From Croceicoccus sediminis (lineage in GTDB: Bacteria > Pseudomonadota > Alphaproteobacteria > Sphingomonadales > Sphingomonadaceae): DNA of 64,000 nt. Below, in pieces: positions 8,831 through 17,647 of the stretch; position 1 is the first letter of the stretch, and each line of letters opens with the position of its first letter. The stretch is taken from assembly GCF_007570835.1 (NCBI RefSeq), contig NZ_SUNC01000003.1, positions 434,001 through 498,000 on the forward strand, read 5' to 3'. The position numbers and the translations under genes were made by a program. The notes below the pieces were generated by a model. The model ran no database searches. It was not told where the DNA came from and worked only from the letters and a program-made list of their open reading frames with translations.

Positions 8831-11572
8831 TTGGCCGCACCGCGCATCCCGAACCAGCGTGCCATCATCGATCGCCGCAAGGTCGTCGCCAGGCTCGACG
8901 AACTTGTCGAGGGCATGGACACGTTCGACCGCAAGCCGATCGTGAAGCTGCTGCGCGGCGCGCTCGACAAGGGCCGCGAGGAAATCGCCGATCGCCTGAT
9001 GGAAGAGCCCGCTGCCGGGCACAAGGCGGCCGCGGCGCAGTCCTTCCTGATCGACCAGTTGATTCGCATCATTCACGACCACGTGATCACCCACGTCTAT
9101 CCGCTGGCCAACCGGTCGAGCGGGGAGCGCCTGTCGATCGTGGCGGTCGGCGGATACGGGCGCGGCGAAATGGCGCCGCAGTCCGACGTCGACATCGGGT
9201 TCATCACGCCCATGAAGAACACCGCCTGGTGCGAACAGGTGGCCGAGGCGATGCTGTATTACCTGTGGGACCTGGGCCTCAAAGTCGGCCATTCCAGCCG
9301 CACGCTGGATGACATGGTCCGCATGGCGAAACAGGACCTGACCATCCGCACCGCCCTTCTGGAATCGCGCTTCCTGTGGGGCGACCAAGACCTTTACGAC
9401 GAAGCGCGGGACCGGTTCTGGAAAGAAGTGGTCAAGGGCACTGAGCGCCAGTTCGTCGCCGACAAGCTGGAGGAACGCGACGCGCGCCACAAGCGCATGG
9501 GCGATTCGCGCTATGTCGTCGAACCCAACGTGAAGGAAGGCAAGGGCGGCCTGCGCGACCTGCACACGCTCTACTGGATCGGCAAGTACATCCACCGCGT
9601 GCAAAGCGCGTCGGAACTGGTCGGCGCGGGGCTGTTGTCGCAATCGGAATACCGCGCGTTTCGCCGGGCGGAGAACTTCTTCCTCGCCGTCCGGTGCCAC
9701 ATGCACATGATCACCGGGCGCGAGGAAGACCGCCTGACCTTCGACCTTCAGCGCGAAGTGTCCGAACGGATGAATTTCGTCGACCGTCCGGGCAAGAGCG
9801 CGGTGGAACGCTTCATGCGGTTCTACTTCCTCCAGGCCAAACGTGTCGGATCGTTGACCGGCGTGTTCCTGGCCCAGCTGGACGAGCAGTTCGCCAAGCG
9901 GGCCAGCCGCAACATCCTGTCACGCCTGCGAGAGCGGAAGCGTACGATCAAGGGGTTCGAGATTTCGGGCGGGCGGATCAATATCCCCAGCGACACCTTC
10001 TTCCAGAAGGACCCGAAGCGGATGGTCGAAATCTTCACCCTCGCCAACCAGGAAGGGGTCGAGGTCCACCCCGAGGCGTTGCGCGCCGCCGACCGCGACG
10101 CCGTGCTGATCGACAAGGCGGTTCGCAACGATGCCAAGGCCAATGCCCTGTTCCTCGACCTGCTGGCCAGCCACGACAATCCCGAACTGGCCCTTCGCTG
10201 GATGAACGAGGCGGGCGTGTTCGGCCGGATCATGCCCGAATTCGGGCGCGTCGTCGCGCAGATGCAGTTCGATATGTACCACCACTATACGGTGGACGAG
10301 CACACGATCCGCGCCATCGGCACCCTCGCCCGGATCGAGAGCGGGGAGATGAATGACACCCATCCCCTGTCGACGCAGCTGCTGCCCAAACTGAAGCATC
10401 GCCGCGCGCTCTATGTCGCGACGCTGATGCACGACATCGCCAAGGGCCGTGGGGGCGATCATTCGGTCCTGGGCGCGGAGCTGGCCGAAAAGGTCTGCCC
10501 GCGTCTGGGGCTGGACGAGACCGAGACCGAACTGGTCGCCTGGCTGGTCCGCCATCACCTCCTGATGAGCGCGACCGCGTTCAAGCGCGACCTGGCCGAC
10601 CACAAGACGATCATCGATTTCGTCGAAGTGGTTCAGTCGCTCGAACGGCTGCGCCAGCTGCTGATCCTGACCGTGGTCGACATCGGTGCGGTTGGCCCCG
10701 GCACGTGGAACAGCTGGAAGGGGCAATTGCTGTCCGATCTCTACTTCGCGGCGGAAGAACGCATTCGCCTCGGCCACAAGGTCCACGGGCGCGATACTCG
10801 GATCGAGATGAAGAAACAGCTCGTCACCGACATTCTCGAAGACGGCGGCGCGCTGGTGGAGAAATTCGGCAAGAAGATGCAGCCGTCCTACTGGATCGCG
10901 GAGGCCGAGGACGTCATCGCCTCGAACCTGCGCCAGATGGACGCGATGGGCAAACAGCCCCTGTCGATCGACACGCAGTACTACGCCGCGCGCGGCGCAA
11001 CGCTGGTCACCGCGATGTCCGCCGACCACCCCGGACTGTTTTCGCGCATCTGCGGCGCGATCCACTTGGCGGGCGGCAACATCATCGACGCACGCATCCA
11101 CACGACACGCAATGGCCTGGCCGTCGACAACTTCCTGGTGCAGGACCCGCTGGGCCGCCCCTTCATGGAAGACAACCAGATGCAGCGGCTGGTCAAGGGG
11201 ATCGAGGATGCCCTGGCGAACAAGGTGAAGCTGGTGCCGCAACTGGCCGCCCGCCCCACCGCGCGCAGCCGCGCCCATGCCTTCGACGTGCGCCCGCGCG
11301 TCAATTTCGACAACGATGCATCGAACAAGTTCACGGTCGTCGAAGTGAACGCGCGCGACCGCCCGGCCCTGTTGAACCGCCTGTCACGCGCCCTGTTCGA
11401 GGCGAAGACGATCGTGAATTCGGCCCATGTCACCAATTATGGCGAGCGGGCGGCCGACACGTTCTACGTTACCGATCTGATCGGAGACAAGATCACCAGC
11501 GAAGCCCGCCTGAAGTCGCTTGAGAAGAAACTACTCGAAGCGGTCGAAGCGACGGAGGAAGCGGCGGCCTGA
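8831..11572 (+). CDS. glnD: Bifunctional PII uridylyltransferase/uridylyl-removing enzyme
   Basis: GlnD (913 residues) senses glutamine and modifies PII proteins, controlling nitrogen assimilation. The nucleotidyltransferase motif GGYGRGEMAPQSDVDIG lies near residues 107-123, with both catalytic Asp. The GlnD-specific middle region contains HHYTVDEHT, and the HD hydrolase site TLMHDIAKGRGGDHS is near 535. Two ACT domains, about 720-800 and 835-905, bind glutamine. The start chosen is TTG 8831, because AAGGAAGGA sits about 6 bases before it; an in-frame GTG at 8813 is possible but has no good ribosome site. It ends at a short gap facing an OmpA-like gene. Confidence 0.97.
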   Translation: MAAPRIPNQRAIIDRRKVVARLDELVEGMDTFDRKPIVKLLRGALDKGREEIADRLMEEPAAGHKAAAAQSFLIDQLIRIIHDHVITHVYPLANRSSGERLSIVAVGGYGRGEMAPQSDVDIGFITPMKNTAWCEQVAEAMLYYLWDLGLKVGHSSRTLDDMVRMAKQDLTIRTALLESRFLWGDQDLYDEARDRFWKEVVKGTERQFVADKLEERDARHKRMGDSRYVVEPNVKEGKGGLRDLHTLYWIGKYIHRVQSASELVGAGLLSQSEYRAFRRAENFFLAVRCHMHMITGREEDRLTFDLQREVSERMNFVDRPGKSAVERFMRFYFLQAKRVGSLTGVFLAQLDEQFAKRASRNILSRLRERKRTIKGFEISGGRINIPSDTFFQKDPKRMVEIFTLANQEGVEVHPEALRAADRDAVLIDKAVRNDAKANALFLDLLASHDNPELALRWMNEAGVFGRIMPEFGRVVAQMQFDMYHHYTVDEHTIRAIGTLARIESGEMNDTHPLSTQLLPKLKHRRALYVATLMHDIAKGRGGDHSVLGAELAEKVCPRLGLDETETELVAWLVRHHLLMSATAFKRDLADHKTIIDFVEVVQSLERLRQLLILTVVDIGAVGPGTWNSWKGQLLSDLYFAAEERIRLGHKVHGRDTRIEMKKQLVTDILEDGGALVEKFGKKMQPSYWIAEAEDVIASNLRQMDAMGKQPLSIDTQYYAARGATLVTAMSADHPGLFSRICGAIHLAGGNIIDARIHTTRNGLAVDNFLVQDPLGRPFMEDNQMQRLVKGIEDALANKVKLVPQLAARPTARSRAHAFDVRPRVNFDNDASNKFTVVEVNARDRPALLNRLSRALFEAKTIVNSAHVTNYGERAADTFYVTDLIGDKITSEARLKSLEKKLLEAVEATEEAAA

Positions 11573-11593
11573 TTGCCGCCTGACGCACACACG

Positions 11594-11640
11594 AAAACGG
11601 GGCGGGACGGACAGGCAATTCCTGTCACATCCCGCCCCGT
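11594..11640 (-). terminator. Rho-independent terminator after the OmpA-like gene
   Basis: Arms 11597-11607 and 11630-11640 (ACGGGGCGGGA / TCCCGCCCCGT) pair over 11 bases. The loop contains a second small stem, ACAGG/CCTGT. On the reverse strand the stem is followed by TTTT, so it serves the OmpA-like gene best. It may also slow readthrough from glnD, though without a T run on that side. Confidence 0.75.
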
Positions 11641-11693
11641 TCATATGTTGGCGTCATGGCGCGGGGCAGGCCCGTGGCCCGCCCCGGTCACGA

Positions 11694-12575
11694 TCAAAGG
11701 CCGTCGAGACCCTTGCTGACCAGCACGTTCACCGCGACGCGGCGGTTCTGTGCCTTGCCGTACTCAGTCTCGTTGTCGGCGGCCGGATCGGCTTCGGACA
11801 TACCGGTCGGCGTCAGCATGCGGTACGGCTTCCAGCCGCAGGCCTGCTGCAGGTAGTTGACGACGCGGCCGGCACGCTTCTCGCTCAGCTCCTGGTTGTA
11901 GTCCTGGCTACCGTCGGCATCGGTGTAACCGACGACGAGCAGCAGGGCATTGTCCATGCTCTCGGCCTGCGAAGCAGCGGTGCACAGCTCTGCCTCGGCT
12001 TCGGGCGACAGGTTCCAGCGGCCGGTGTCGAAATAAACGTTGGTCGTCGACTTGATGTTGTACTTGTCGATGTCGCCCATGCGGCCGCGCAGGGCCTCGG
12101 TGGCGGCTTCGTTCTGGGCAAAACGCTGGTCGGTGCCGTTGAAAATCATCGCCGCGGTTTCAAGATCGTCGTTGCTGAAACGAATTTCGTCGGCAACCAG
12201 CACGTTGGCGTACTGCATGGTCTTCACCTTGACCGGCAGGCCGTTGAACAGCGACGAGGCCGCACGTTCCTTGCTCGACAGGCCAAGGAAGCCGCCCTTG
12301 CTCTTGATCTCGGTTTCATCGTCGATGGTGATGACGGTGCGGGTGCCGTCCGATGCGGTCACCTGCATGCGGTCGCCCGAACGGGCGGAAATGATGCCTT
12401 CGACCTCGGGACCTTCGGTCATTTCGGCGCGGCTGGGAAGGCGATCGGCATTAACGGTCGCAAGGACGCCATTCGCCGACGAATCGGTGACCTGCTGTGC
12501 AAATGCGCCGGTGGCCGGGACGGCCAGCGTGGCTGCAAGCAGCAGGGCCTTCGAAGTCTTGGAAACGGTTTTCAT
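11694..12575 (-). CDS. OmpA-family outer-membrane/peptidoglycan-binding protein
   Basis: A 293-residue exported protein with a signal peptide (about 1-26, ending TGAFAQ). A beta-rich middle region contains ISARSGDRMQVTASDGTRT, followed by a short coiled stretch. The C-terminal OmpA domain is about 185-285, with NVYFDTGRWNLSPEAEAEL, VVGYTDADGSQDYNQELSEK and NRRVAVNVLV, including the Asp and Arg that bind diaminopimelate. There is no beta-barrel of the usual OmpA type, so it is probably a periplasmic or lipid-free anchor protein. Three ATG codons occur in a row; AGGAG stands 7 bases before the third (12575), which is therefore preferred over 12581. A terminator follows. Confidence 0.88.
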   Translation of the reverse strand: MKTVSKTSKALLLAATLAVPATGAFAQQVTDSSANGVLATVNADRLPSRAEMTEGPEVEGIISARSGDRMQVTASDGTRTVITIDDETEIKSKGGFLGLSSKERAASSLFNGLPVKVKTMQYANVLVADEIRFSNDDLETAAMIFNGTDQRFAQNEAATEALRGRMGDIDKYNIKSTTNVYFDTGRWNLSPEAEAELCTAASQAESMDNALLLVVGYTDADGSQDYNQELSEKRAGRVVNYLQQACGWKPYRMLTPTGMSEADPAADNETEYGKAQNRRVAVNVLVSKGLDGL

Positions 12576-12947
12576 CATCATACTCCTAAAATTGCTCGGC
12601 CCGACCCTCGCATCTGCACGGTGACATGAAGCCGCCGTCCCCCTGATGGCCTGTCGGGCTGCCGAAAAATTTTAACCCCTCTTCGAAAAAACGCGCGGCG
12701 AAAGGCCACGCATGAACGCGAAAATGTCGTTGTTCACCCCGCCCTTGCTGGCACATTAACAATAACCGTTAGGTGCGGCACTGTGCTGCCGACGGGAGCC
12801 CATTGTGCGACGAACCGTTAATCCTGTCGCCACAAAAAAGCCATTTTCCGCGAAGCGATTGCCACATTCTCCGCCCGGCGCAGGTGTCAGGTGACCGATC
12901 GGCTGCCTTTATCGCATGGGGATTCGCAAGCGCTCATGCACTCGCCT
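12576..12947. other. Intergenic region before the OmpA-like gene
   Basis: About 370 bases separate gltX from the OmpA-like gene, both on the reverse strand. The part at 12660-12780 is AT-rich compared with its surroundings and contains two short TTAA-containing patches. It probably holds the OmpA-gene promoter and a leader of more than 100 bases, but no pair of promoter hexamers with good spacing is convincing. No terminator-like hairpin for gltX and no credible small gene was found. Confidence 0.5.
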
Positions 12948-14279
12948 TCACGCGGCGGCGCGCAGCCTTGCCACGGCGCGATTCTTGCCGATCAGCGGCA
13001 GCAGCGTGTTCATGTCCGGCCCGTGGTCCATGCCGGTCAACGCCTGGCGCAGGGGCAGGAACAGGGCCTTGCCCTTGCGGCCTGTCGCGTCCTTCAGGTT
13101 CTGGGTCAGCGTCTTCCACGCCGCATCGTCCCATGCCATCGCCTCGGCGGCATCGGCGGCCATGGCGATGAAGGCGCGGTCATCGTCGGGCATATCGGGG
13201 CGCGTCACGTCGCCTGCGATGACCTGCCACCATTCGTGCGCCTCGCTCGCCTTCTCAAGGTTCGGGCGCACGGCCAGCCACGCGGCCTCGTCCATGCCTT
13301 CGGGCAGAAGTCCCGCGACCTGCGCATAATCCATGCCGTGCACGATCTGGGCATTGAGCCGCAACAGTTCCGCTTCGTCGAAACGCGCGGGCGCGCGTCC
13401 GAAAGTGGCGAGGTCGAACCCGGCGGCCAGCGCCTCCATCGACGGTTCGGCCACGATCGGCTGCGACGTGCCGATGCGGGCGAGCAGCGAGTTGATCGCC
13501 ATCGGCTCCAGCCCCTGTTCGCGAAAATGCTCGACGCCCATCGACCCCAGCCGCTTCGACAGCTTGCCCTCGCTCCCGGTCAGCAGCGCCTCGTGCGCGA
13601 AACGCGGCGGTGTCGCGCCAAGCGCGGTGAACATCTGCACCTGGACCGCGGTGTTCGAAACGTGATCCTCCCCGCGCAGAACATCGGTCACGCCCATAGC
13701 GATGTCGTCCACCGCGCTGGGCAGCATGTAGAGCCACGATCCGTCGGCGCGGCGGATCACCGGGTCGGACAGCCGGTCGCCCTCGAACCTGACCGGCCCA
13801 CGAATGCCGTCGTCCCATGCGATCTCTTGGTCGCGGTCGATCAGGAAGCGCCAGTGCGGAGCGATGCCTTCGGCCTCTTTCGCGGCATGGTCCGCCTCGG
13901 TCAGGTTCAGCGCCGCACGGTCGTAGATCGGCGGCAGACCCCGGCCCAGCAGCACCTTGCGGCGCAGTTCCAGTTCCTGCGACGTTTCATAGCAGCGATA
14001 GACGCGGCCCGACGCCTTCAGCTTTTCGAACGCCTCCTCGTAGACAGTCAGTCGCTGCGACTGGCGTTCCTCGCCATCGACGGTCAGGCCCAGCCAGGCC
14101 AGGTCCTTGCGGATCGCATCCACATATTCCTCTTTCGATCGTTCGGCATCGGTATCGTCGATCCGCAACAGGAAACGCCCCCCGGCGGCCTTGGCCAGCA
14201 GGAAGTTGTGCAGCGCCGTACGAATGTTGCCGACGTGAAGAAGCCCGGTGGGCGAAGGAGCGAAGCGCGTAATCGTCAT
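12948..14279 (-). CDS. gltX: Glutamyl-tRNA synthetase
   Basis: A 443-residue class I synthetase that charges tRNA-Glu. The 'HIGH' motif appears as HVGN (15-18) after RFAPSPTGLL, and the KMSKS-type loop is KLSKRLGSMG near 238. The enzyme starts MTITRFAPSPTG and has the full anticodon-binding C-terminal half. Alphaproteobacteria often carry two GltX proteins, one of which may charge both tRNA-Glu and tRNA-Gln; which of the two this is cannot be told here. It is divergent from the zinc-ribbon gene, and the shared upstream region holds the CtrA-type box at 14349-14363. Confidence 0.96.
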   Translation of the reverse strand: MTITRFAPSPTGLLHVGNIRTALHNFLLAKAAGGRFLLRIDDTDAERSKEEYVDAIRKDLAWLGLTVDGEERQSQRLTVYEEAFEKLKASGRVYRCYETSQELELRRKVLLGRGLPPIYDRAALNLTEADHAAKEAEGIAPHWRFLIDRDQEIAWDDGIRGPVRFEGDRLSDPVIRRADGSWLYMLPSAVDDIAMGVTDVLRGEDHVSNTAVQVQMFTALGATPPRFAHEALLTGSEGKLSKRLGSMGVEHFREQGLEPMAINSLLARIGTSQPIVAEPSMEALAAGFDLATFGRAPARFDEAELLRLNAQIVHGMDYAQVAGLLPEGMDEAAWLAVRPNLEKASEAHEWWQVIAGDVTRPDMPDDDRAFIAMAADAAEAMAWDDAAWKTLTQNLKDATGRKGKALFLPLRQALTGMDHGPDMNTLLPLIGKNRAVARLRAAA

Positions 14280-14348
14280 GCCGCCCGCTATAGTGCCGGA
14301 AACCGGAGGGAAAAGGGCCGATTTGCCGGACGGTCGCGGGGCGCATGG

Positions 14349-14363
14349 TTAATTCTGCATTAA
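14349..14363 (+). promoter_or_regulatory. CtrA-type binding box TTAA-N7-TTAA
   Basis: TTAA at 14349-14352 and at 14360-14363 are separated by exactly 7 bases, the full consensus for the cell-cycle regulator CtrA known from Caulobacter and conserved in many alphaproteobacteria. It stands just before a well-formed promoter (14370-14398) for the zinc-ribbon gene and 70 bases before gltX on the other strand. Binding is inferred. Confidence 0.55.
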
Positions 14364-14369
14364 TGAGAC

Positions 14370-14398
14370 TTGCCGGGGACCATGCTGCGCAGCATAAT
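14370..14398 (+). promoter_or_regulatory. Promoter with a palindromic operator in its spacer
   Basis: TTGCCG (14370-14375) and CATAAT (14393-14398) are exactly 17 bases apart. A perfect 14-base palindrome, ATGCTGCGCAGCAT (14382-14395), fills most of the spacer and overlaps the -10 element. A second small inverted repeat, GCCC-TACA-GGGC, follows at 14399-14410, around the expected start of transcription. This is the layout of a repressor-controlled promoter driving the gene at 14466. Confidence 0.55.
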
Positions 14399-14465
14399 GC
14401 CCTACAGGGCAGGCCGGACACCTGCCTCGGACACAATAAAAGAAACATAAAAACAAGAGGTGCGG

Positions 14466-14822
14466 ATGGTTGGAACGACACAGGTCCGGTGGTGCCCCCG
14501 CTGCAGGACGTGGGGCCAGGCGAAACGGATCATGAGCGATCCTTCGCAGGCATTCGTTGCGAATTACGATACCGGCTCAATTCCGTTCGAATATGTCCGC
14601 GAAGGATACCAATGCGCGACTTGCGACGAATCGCACGTCACCACCCGCATCACCAGTTGCCGGCCCGAACACATCTGGTCCGCCCGCAGCGTCCTGGCCA
14701 AGCTTTATACGCTGGACGACGACATGCGCCGCAAACGCGCCATTCCCCTGTCGTGGGAGGGCCACCCGGAACTGTCCGATTTTTCCGAAGCCATCACGCC
14801 GCGCGCCGCCTTGCGGCACTGA
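14466..14822 (+). CDS. Hypothetical protein with two CxxC pairs (zinc-ribbon-like)
   Basis: A 118-residue soluble protein not recognised from a named family. Cys10-x2-Cys13 (WCPRC) and Cys50-x2-Cys53 (QCATC) form a treble-clef or zinc-ribbon pattern 37 residues apart, so one structural zinc is likely. The remainder is polar, with an Arg-rich middle (DDDMRRKRAIPL) and no membrane segment. The start ATG 14466 is preferred over GTG 14460 because AGAGG lies 5 bases before it. It stands alone between divergent gltX and convergent nadE-operon genes, and its promoter region carries a CtrA-type box and a palindrome. A DNA- or protein-binding role would fit, but the function is unknown. Confidence 0.7.
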   Translation: MVGTTQVRWCPRCRTWGQAKRIMSDPSQAFVANYDTGSIPFEYVREGYQCATCDESHVTTRITSCRPEHIWSARSVLAKLYTLDDDMRRKRAIPLSWEGHPELSDFSEAITPRAALRH

Positions 14823-14837
14823 CGAAACACGGCCCGC

Positions 14838-15335
14838 TTACTGGCTGAACAACGTCACCGAATGAGAGCCGCCCGATAGTCGAACGCCTTTTTCCGGCGT
14901 CCGCTGCGCTTCGCTTGCCGCGTCGATGGCCGTGACCATGCCGGCCAGTTCGGGCGGCAGGGGCGCGGTGCAGGGCAGCGGTTTGGGCGCAATATCGATG
15001 GTGATCGCGGGCGTGCGCTGCGTCGTGATCTTGCCCGCTTCGTAAGTGTAATTCCACGCGATCTGTTGACAGTTGTCGAATTCGATCCGGTCCTGCCCGA
15101 TCGAAATGGCCACGCCATAGTCGGCATCGAACGGCTGGCCGTCCACCCCGGCCAGTCGCCATTGGCCGCGAATGGTTTCGGGCCAGGGGTCGGCAGGCTC
15201 GGGAAACTCGTCAATGATGCGGCCTTCGGCTGCGGCGCGCGGATCGCTCATCGGATGCTCACGCTCTTCCGGTTCGGGCAGCGCAGGCCCGCAGGCGGCC
15301 AGCGCCGCGCAAGCTAAGGCGGCGAGCGCCCTCAC
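14838..15335 (-). CDS. META/HslJ-like lipoprotein
   Basis: A 165-residue secreted lipoprotein with signal MRALAALACAALAAC and lipobox LAAC (Cys15). After a Glu/Pro-rich linker (about 20-50), the fold shows the META-domain pattern: RGQWRLAGVDGQPF, then FDNCQQIAWNYTYEAGKI, ending in SGGSHSVTLF. Such domains occur in HslJ and other heat- or stress-related envelope proteins without known catalysis. The start overlaps the nadE stop by 4 bases (ATGA), so it is translated after nadE. A link to NAD synthesis is not obvious. Family assignment is by pattern and moderate in strength. Confidence 0.7.
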   Translation of the reverse strand: MRALAALACAALAACGPALPEPEEREHPMSDPRAAAEGRIIDEFPEPADPWPETIRGQWRLAGVDGQPFDADYGVAISIGQDRIEFDNCQQIAWNYTYEAGKITTQRTPAITIDIAPKPLPCTAPLPPELAGMVTAIDAASEAQRTPEKGVRLSGGSHSVTLFSQ

Positions 15336-16993
15336 GCCGAACGGAACCGGTGCGTGATCGGATAGCGCCGGTCGCGCCCGAAATTGCGCGCGCCCAGCTT
15401 TACGCCCGGCGGGGCCTGCCGCCGCTTGTATTCGGCGACGTGGAGCAGGCGTTCGATGCGGATCACGGTGTCGCGGTCGAACCCCTCGCCGACCAGCTGG
15501 TCGACACTCTTTTCATGCTCCACCAGTCCCAGCAGGATTCCGTCGAGCACGTCGTATGGCGGCAGCGAATCGCTGTCCTTCTGATCGGGGCGCAGTTCCG
15601 CGCTGGGCGGCTTGTCGATGATGTTCTGCGGGATGACCGGCCCGGCAGGGCCCAGGCCGATCTTCGGCTTGTGATGGTTGCGCCATTCCGAAACGCGGAA
15701 CACCGTCGTCTTGTATGCATCCTTCAGCGGATTGTAGCCGCCCGACATGTCGCCATAGATCGTGGCATAGCCGACGCTCATCTCGCTCTTGTTGCCGGTG
15801 GTGACCAGCATCGGGCCGAACTTGTTCGACAACGCCATCAGCGTCACGCCGCGAATGCGCGACTGGATGTTCTCTTCGGTGATGTCGACGTTCATGTCGG
15901 CAAAATCGTCGGCCAGCATTTCGTCGAAACCGGCGACGGCGGGCTGGATCGGGATGGTGGACAACCGGCACCCGATCATCCGCGCGCATTCGGCGGCATC
16001 GTCCAGGCTTTCCTGGCTGGTGAAGCGGCTGGGCAGCATGACGCACCAGACCCGGTCCGGCCCAAGCGCATCGGCGGCGATCGCGGCGCAGATCGCGCTG
16101 TCGATCCCGCCCGACAGGCCCAGCACGATGCCGGGAAAGCCGTTCTTGTCGACATAGTCGCGAAGGCCCACGACCATCGCGCAATAAATGTCCTCGGGAT
16201 GGTCGGCCAGTCGGTGCAGCGCGCCCGGCACGCAGGACCAGCCGTTCTTGCCTTTGATCCAGCGGGTCGTGACCTCGACCTCTTCCCAGTCGGGAAGCTG
16301 GGCGGCAAGCGTACCGTCGCCGTTGATGACGAAGCTCGCCCCGTCGAACGCCAGTTCGTCCTGCCCGCCCACGCGGTTCAGGTAGGCCATCGGCACGCCG
16401 GTATCGATCGCGCGGCGCTTGGCCACGCCCTCGATGCGAAGCACGTCCTTCTCGATCTCGTAGGGGCTGCCGTTGACGCACACGAAGATCTGCGCACCCT
16501 GTTCGGCAAGATGGCGGCAAACGGCCGGGTGCCAGATATCCTCGCAGATCGGCAGGCCCAGCATGACGCCGCGGAACAGGACCGGATCGGGCAAGTCGCC
16601 GGGGCTGAACAGGCGCGCCTCGTCGAATGTGCCGTAATTGGGAAGTTCGTGCTTGAACCGCGTCGCGGTGATGCGCCCCCCGTCGAGCAGCGCGACCCCG
16701 TTGTGCAGCGCGCCGTCGCGCACGAAGACCGACCCGACCAGCATGGCCGGCCCGTCTTTCTCCGTCGCCTTGGCCAGCCGCTCCAGTTCCGCTGCCGCGC
16801 GTTCGATCAGGGCGGGCTTCTGGACCAGATCTTCGGGCGGATAGCCGATGAGGTTCATTTCGGGAAAGACGACGAGATCGCTTTCCATCCGGGCCGCCCG
16901 TTCGCGCGCGGCCAGCATGGCATCGGCGTTGGCAGTGATGTCCCCGACCAGCTGGTTGCACTGGACAAGCGTGATTGCGAGCGTTTCGGTCAT
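15332..16993 (-). CDS. nadE: Glutamine-dependent NAD+ synthetase
   Basis: This 553-residue two-domain enzyme makes NAD+ from deamido-NAD+, ATP and glutamine. The N-terminal nitrilase-type amidase has the triad Glu45 (FPEMNLIGYP), Lys114 (RFKHELPNYGTF) and Cys150 (LPICEDIWHP). The synthetase domain has the PP-loop SGGIDS near 294-299 and the conserved TTGNKSEMSVGY segment near 400. The domain order and length are standard for the glutamine-using form. It starts at ATG 16993 and ends overlapping the META-like lipoprotein gene. Confidence 0.97.
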   Translation of the reverse strand: MTETLAITLVQCNQLVGDITANADAMLAARERAARMESDLVVFPEMNLIGYPPEDLVQKPALIERAAAELERLAKATEKDGPAMLVGSVFVRDGALHNGVALLDGGRITATRFKHELPNYGTFDEARLFSPGDLPDPVLFRGVMLGLPICEDIWHPAVCRHLAEQGAQIFVCVNGSPYEIEKDVLRIEGVAKRRAIDTGVPMAYLNRVGGQDELAFDGASFVINGDGTLAAQLPDWEEVEVTTRWIKGKNGWSCVPGALHRLADHPEDIYCAMVVGLRDYVDKNGFPGIVLGLSGGIDSAICAAIAADALGPDRVWCVMLPSRFTSQESLDDAAECARMIGCRLSTIPIQPAVAGFDEMLADDFADMNVDITEENIQSRIRGVTLMALSNKFGPMLVTTGNKSEMSVGYATIYGDMSGGYNPLKDAYKTTVFRVSEWRNHHKPKIGLGPAGPVIPQNIIDKPPSAELRPDQKDSDSLPPYDVLDGILLGLVEHEKSVDQLVGEGFDRDTVIRIERLLHVAEYKRRQAPPGVKLGARNFGRDRRYPITHRFRSA

Positions 16994-17100
16994 GGAAAGG
17001 CGAACGATTTCCGTTGCTGGGCGCTATGGCCGGCCATTGGTTTCGTCCATCGGGCTAGCGCAAATCTCGCGGTTGCAACAGGGGGGATCGTCGCGGTGCC

Positions 17101-17463
17101 CTAAAGCTTCGGCCCGCGGTCCATCAGGCGCGCCATCCGGTCCTGCAAGGGCTTGCTGGTTTCGTCGCGCAAATGATTGAGTACGACCGTGCGCAGGGGC
17201 ACGCGGAACGAGACACCGAAGAAGGCCCCGTTCTTCCAGCGCACGTCGGCCACCATCGGCCCGACGTCTTCGAGCATGAGGTGAAAGACATCACCCGGCT
17301 CGCACGTCATTTCGTGGTCGCGGATGCGGCAGCCGGTTTCGGAAAATTCGACGACGGAGATCACCCGCCCGGCAAAGGGACCGGACTGGATGCGCCCGAA
17401 CGCCATACCGCGCCACCGTTCACCGGCGCGGACATCGTGCGCGGAAAGGCGCTCGTAAGCCAA
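17101..17463 (-). CDS. PilZ-like domain protein
   Basis: A 120-residue single-domain protein with a beta-barrel pattern typical of PilZ-like domains: WRGMAFGRIQSGPFAGRVIS, then VVEFSETGCRIRDHEMTCEPGDVFHLML, and VADVRWKNGAFFGVSF. The clear RxxxR motif needed for cyclic-di-GMP contact is not seen, so it may be a degenerate or non-binding member. The start is taken as TTG 17463 because AGGGGG lies 7 bases upstream; an in-frame GTG at 17553 is possible but adds an unlikely leader crossing the promoter area. It is divergent from the cNMP/CBS gene. Confidence 0.65.
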   Translation of the reverse strand: MAYERLSAHDVRAGERWRGMAFGRIQSGPFAGRVISVVEFSETGCRIRDHEMTCEPGDVFHLMLEDVGPMVADVRWKNGAFFGVSFRVPLRTVVLNHLRDETSKPLQDRMARLMDRGPKL

Positions 17464-17647
17464 TCGAAAACCCCCTGAAAGCCCCTGAAACCCTACGCTG
17501 CGCGGGTGATATAGGTAATTTACACAAAAGCGAGGGATTTTGAGCAGGTGCACAATTTCTCTCCGACATTGTCACGGCCCGCCCCGCTCTCGACCTAAGT
17601 CGCAGTGGCACCGGGCCTTGCCGAGGAGTAACATTGCCCGACAAGCC

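Noticed and set aside
8620-9072. A longer N-terminus for lgt reaching into glnD
   Set aside because: The added 150 residues have no membrane or family character and would overlap the start of the divergent glnD gene.
12712-12759. A 15-codon ATG frame in the gap before the OmpA-like gene
   Set aside because: No ribosome site, no coupling and no recognisable peptide.
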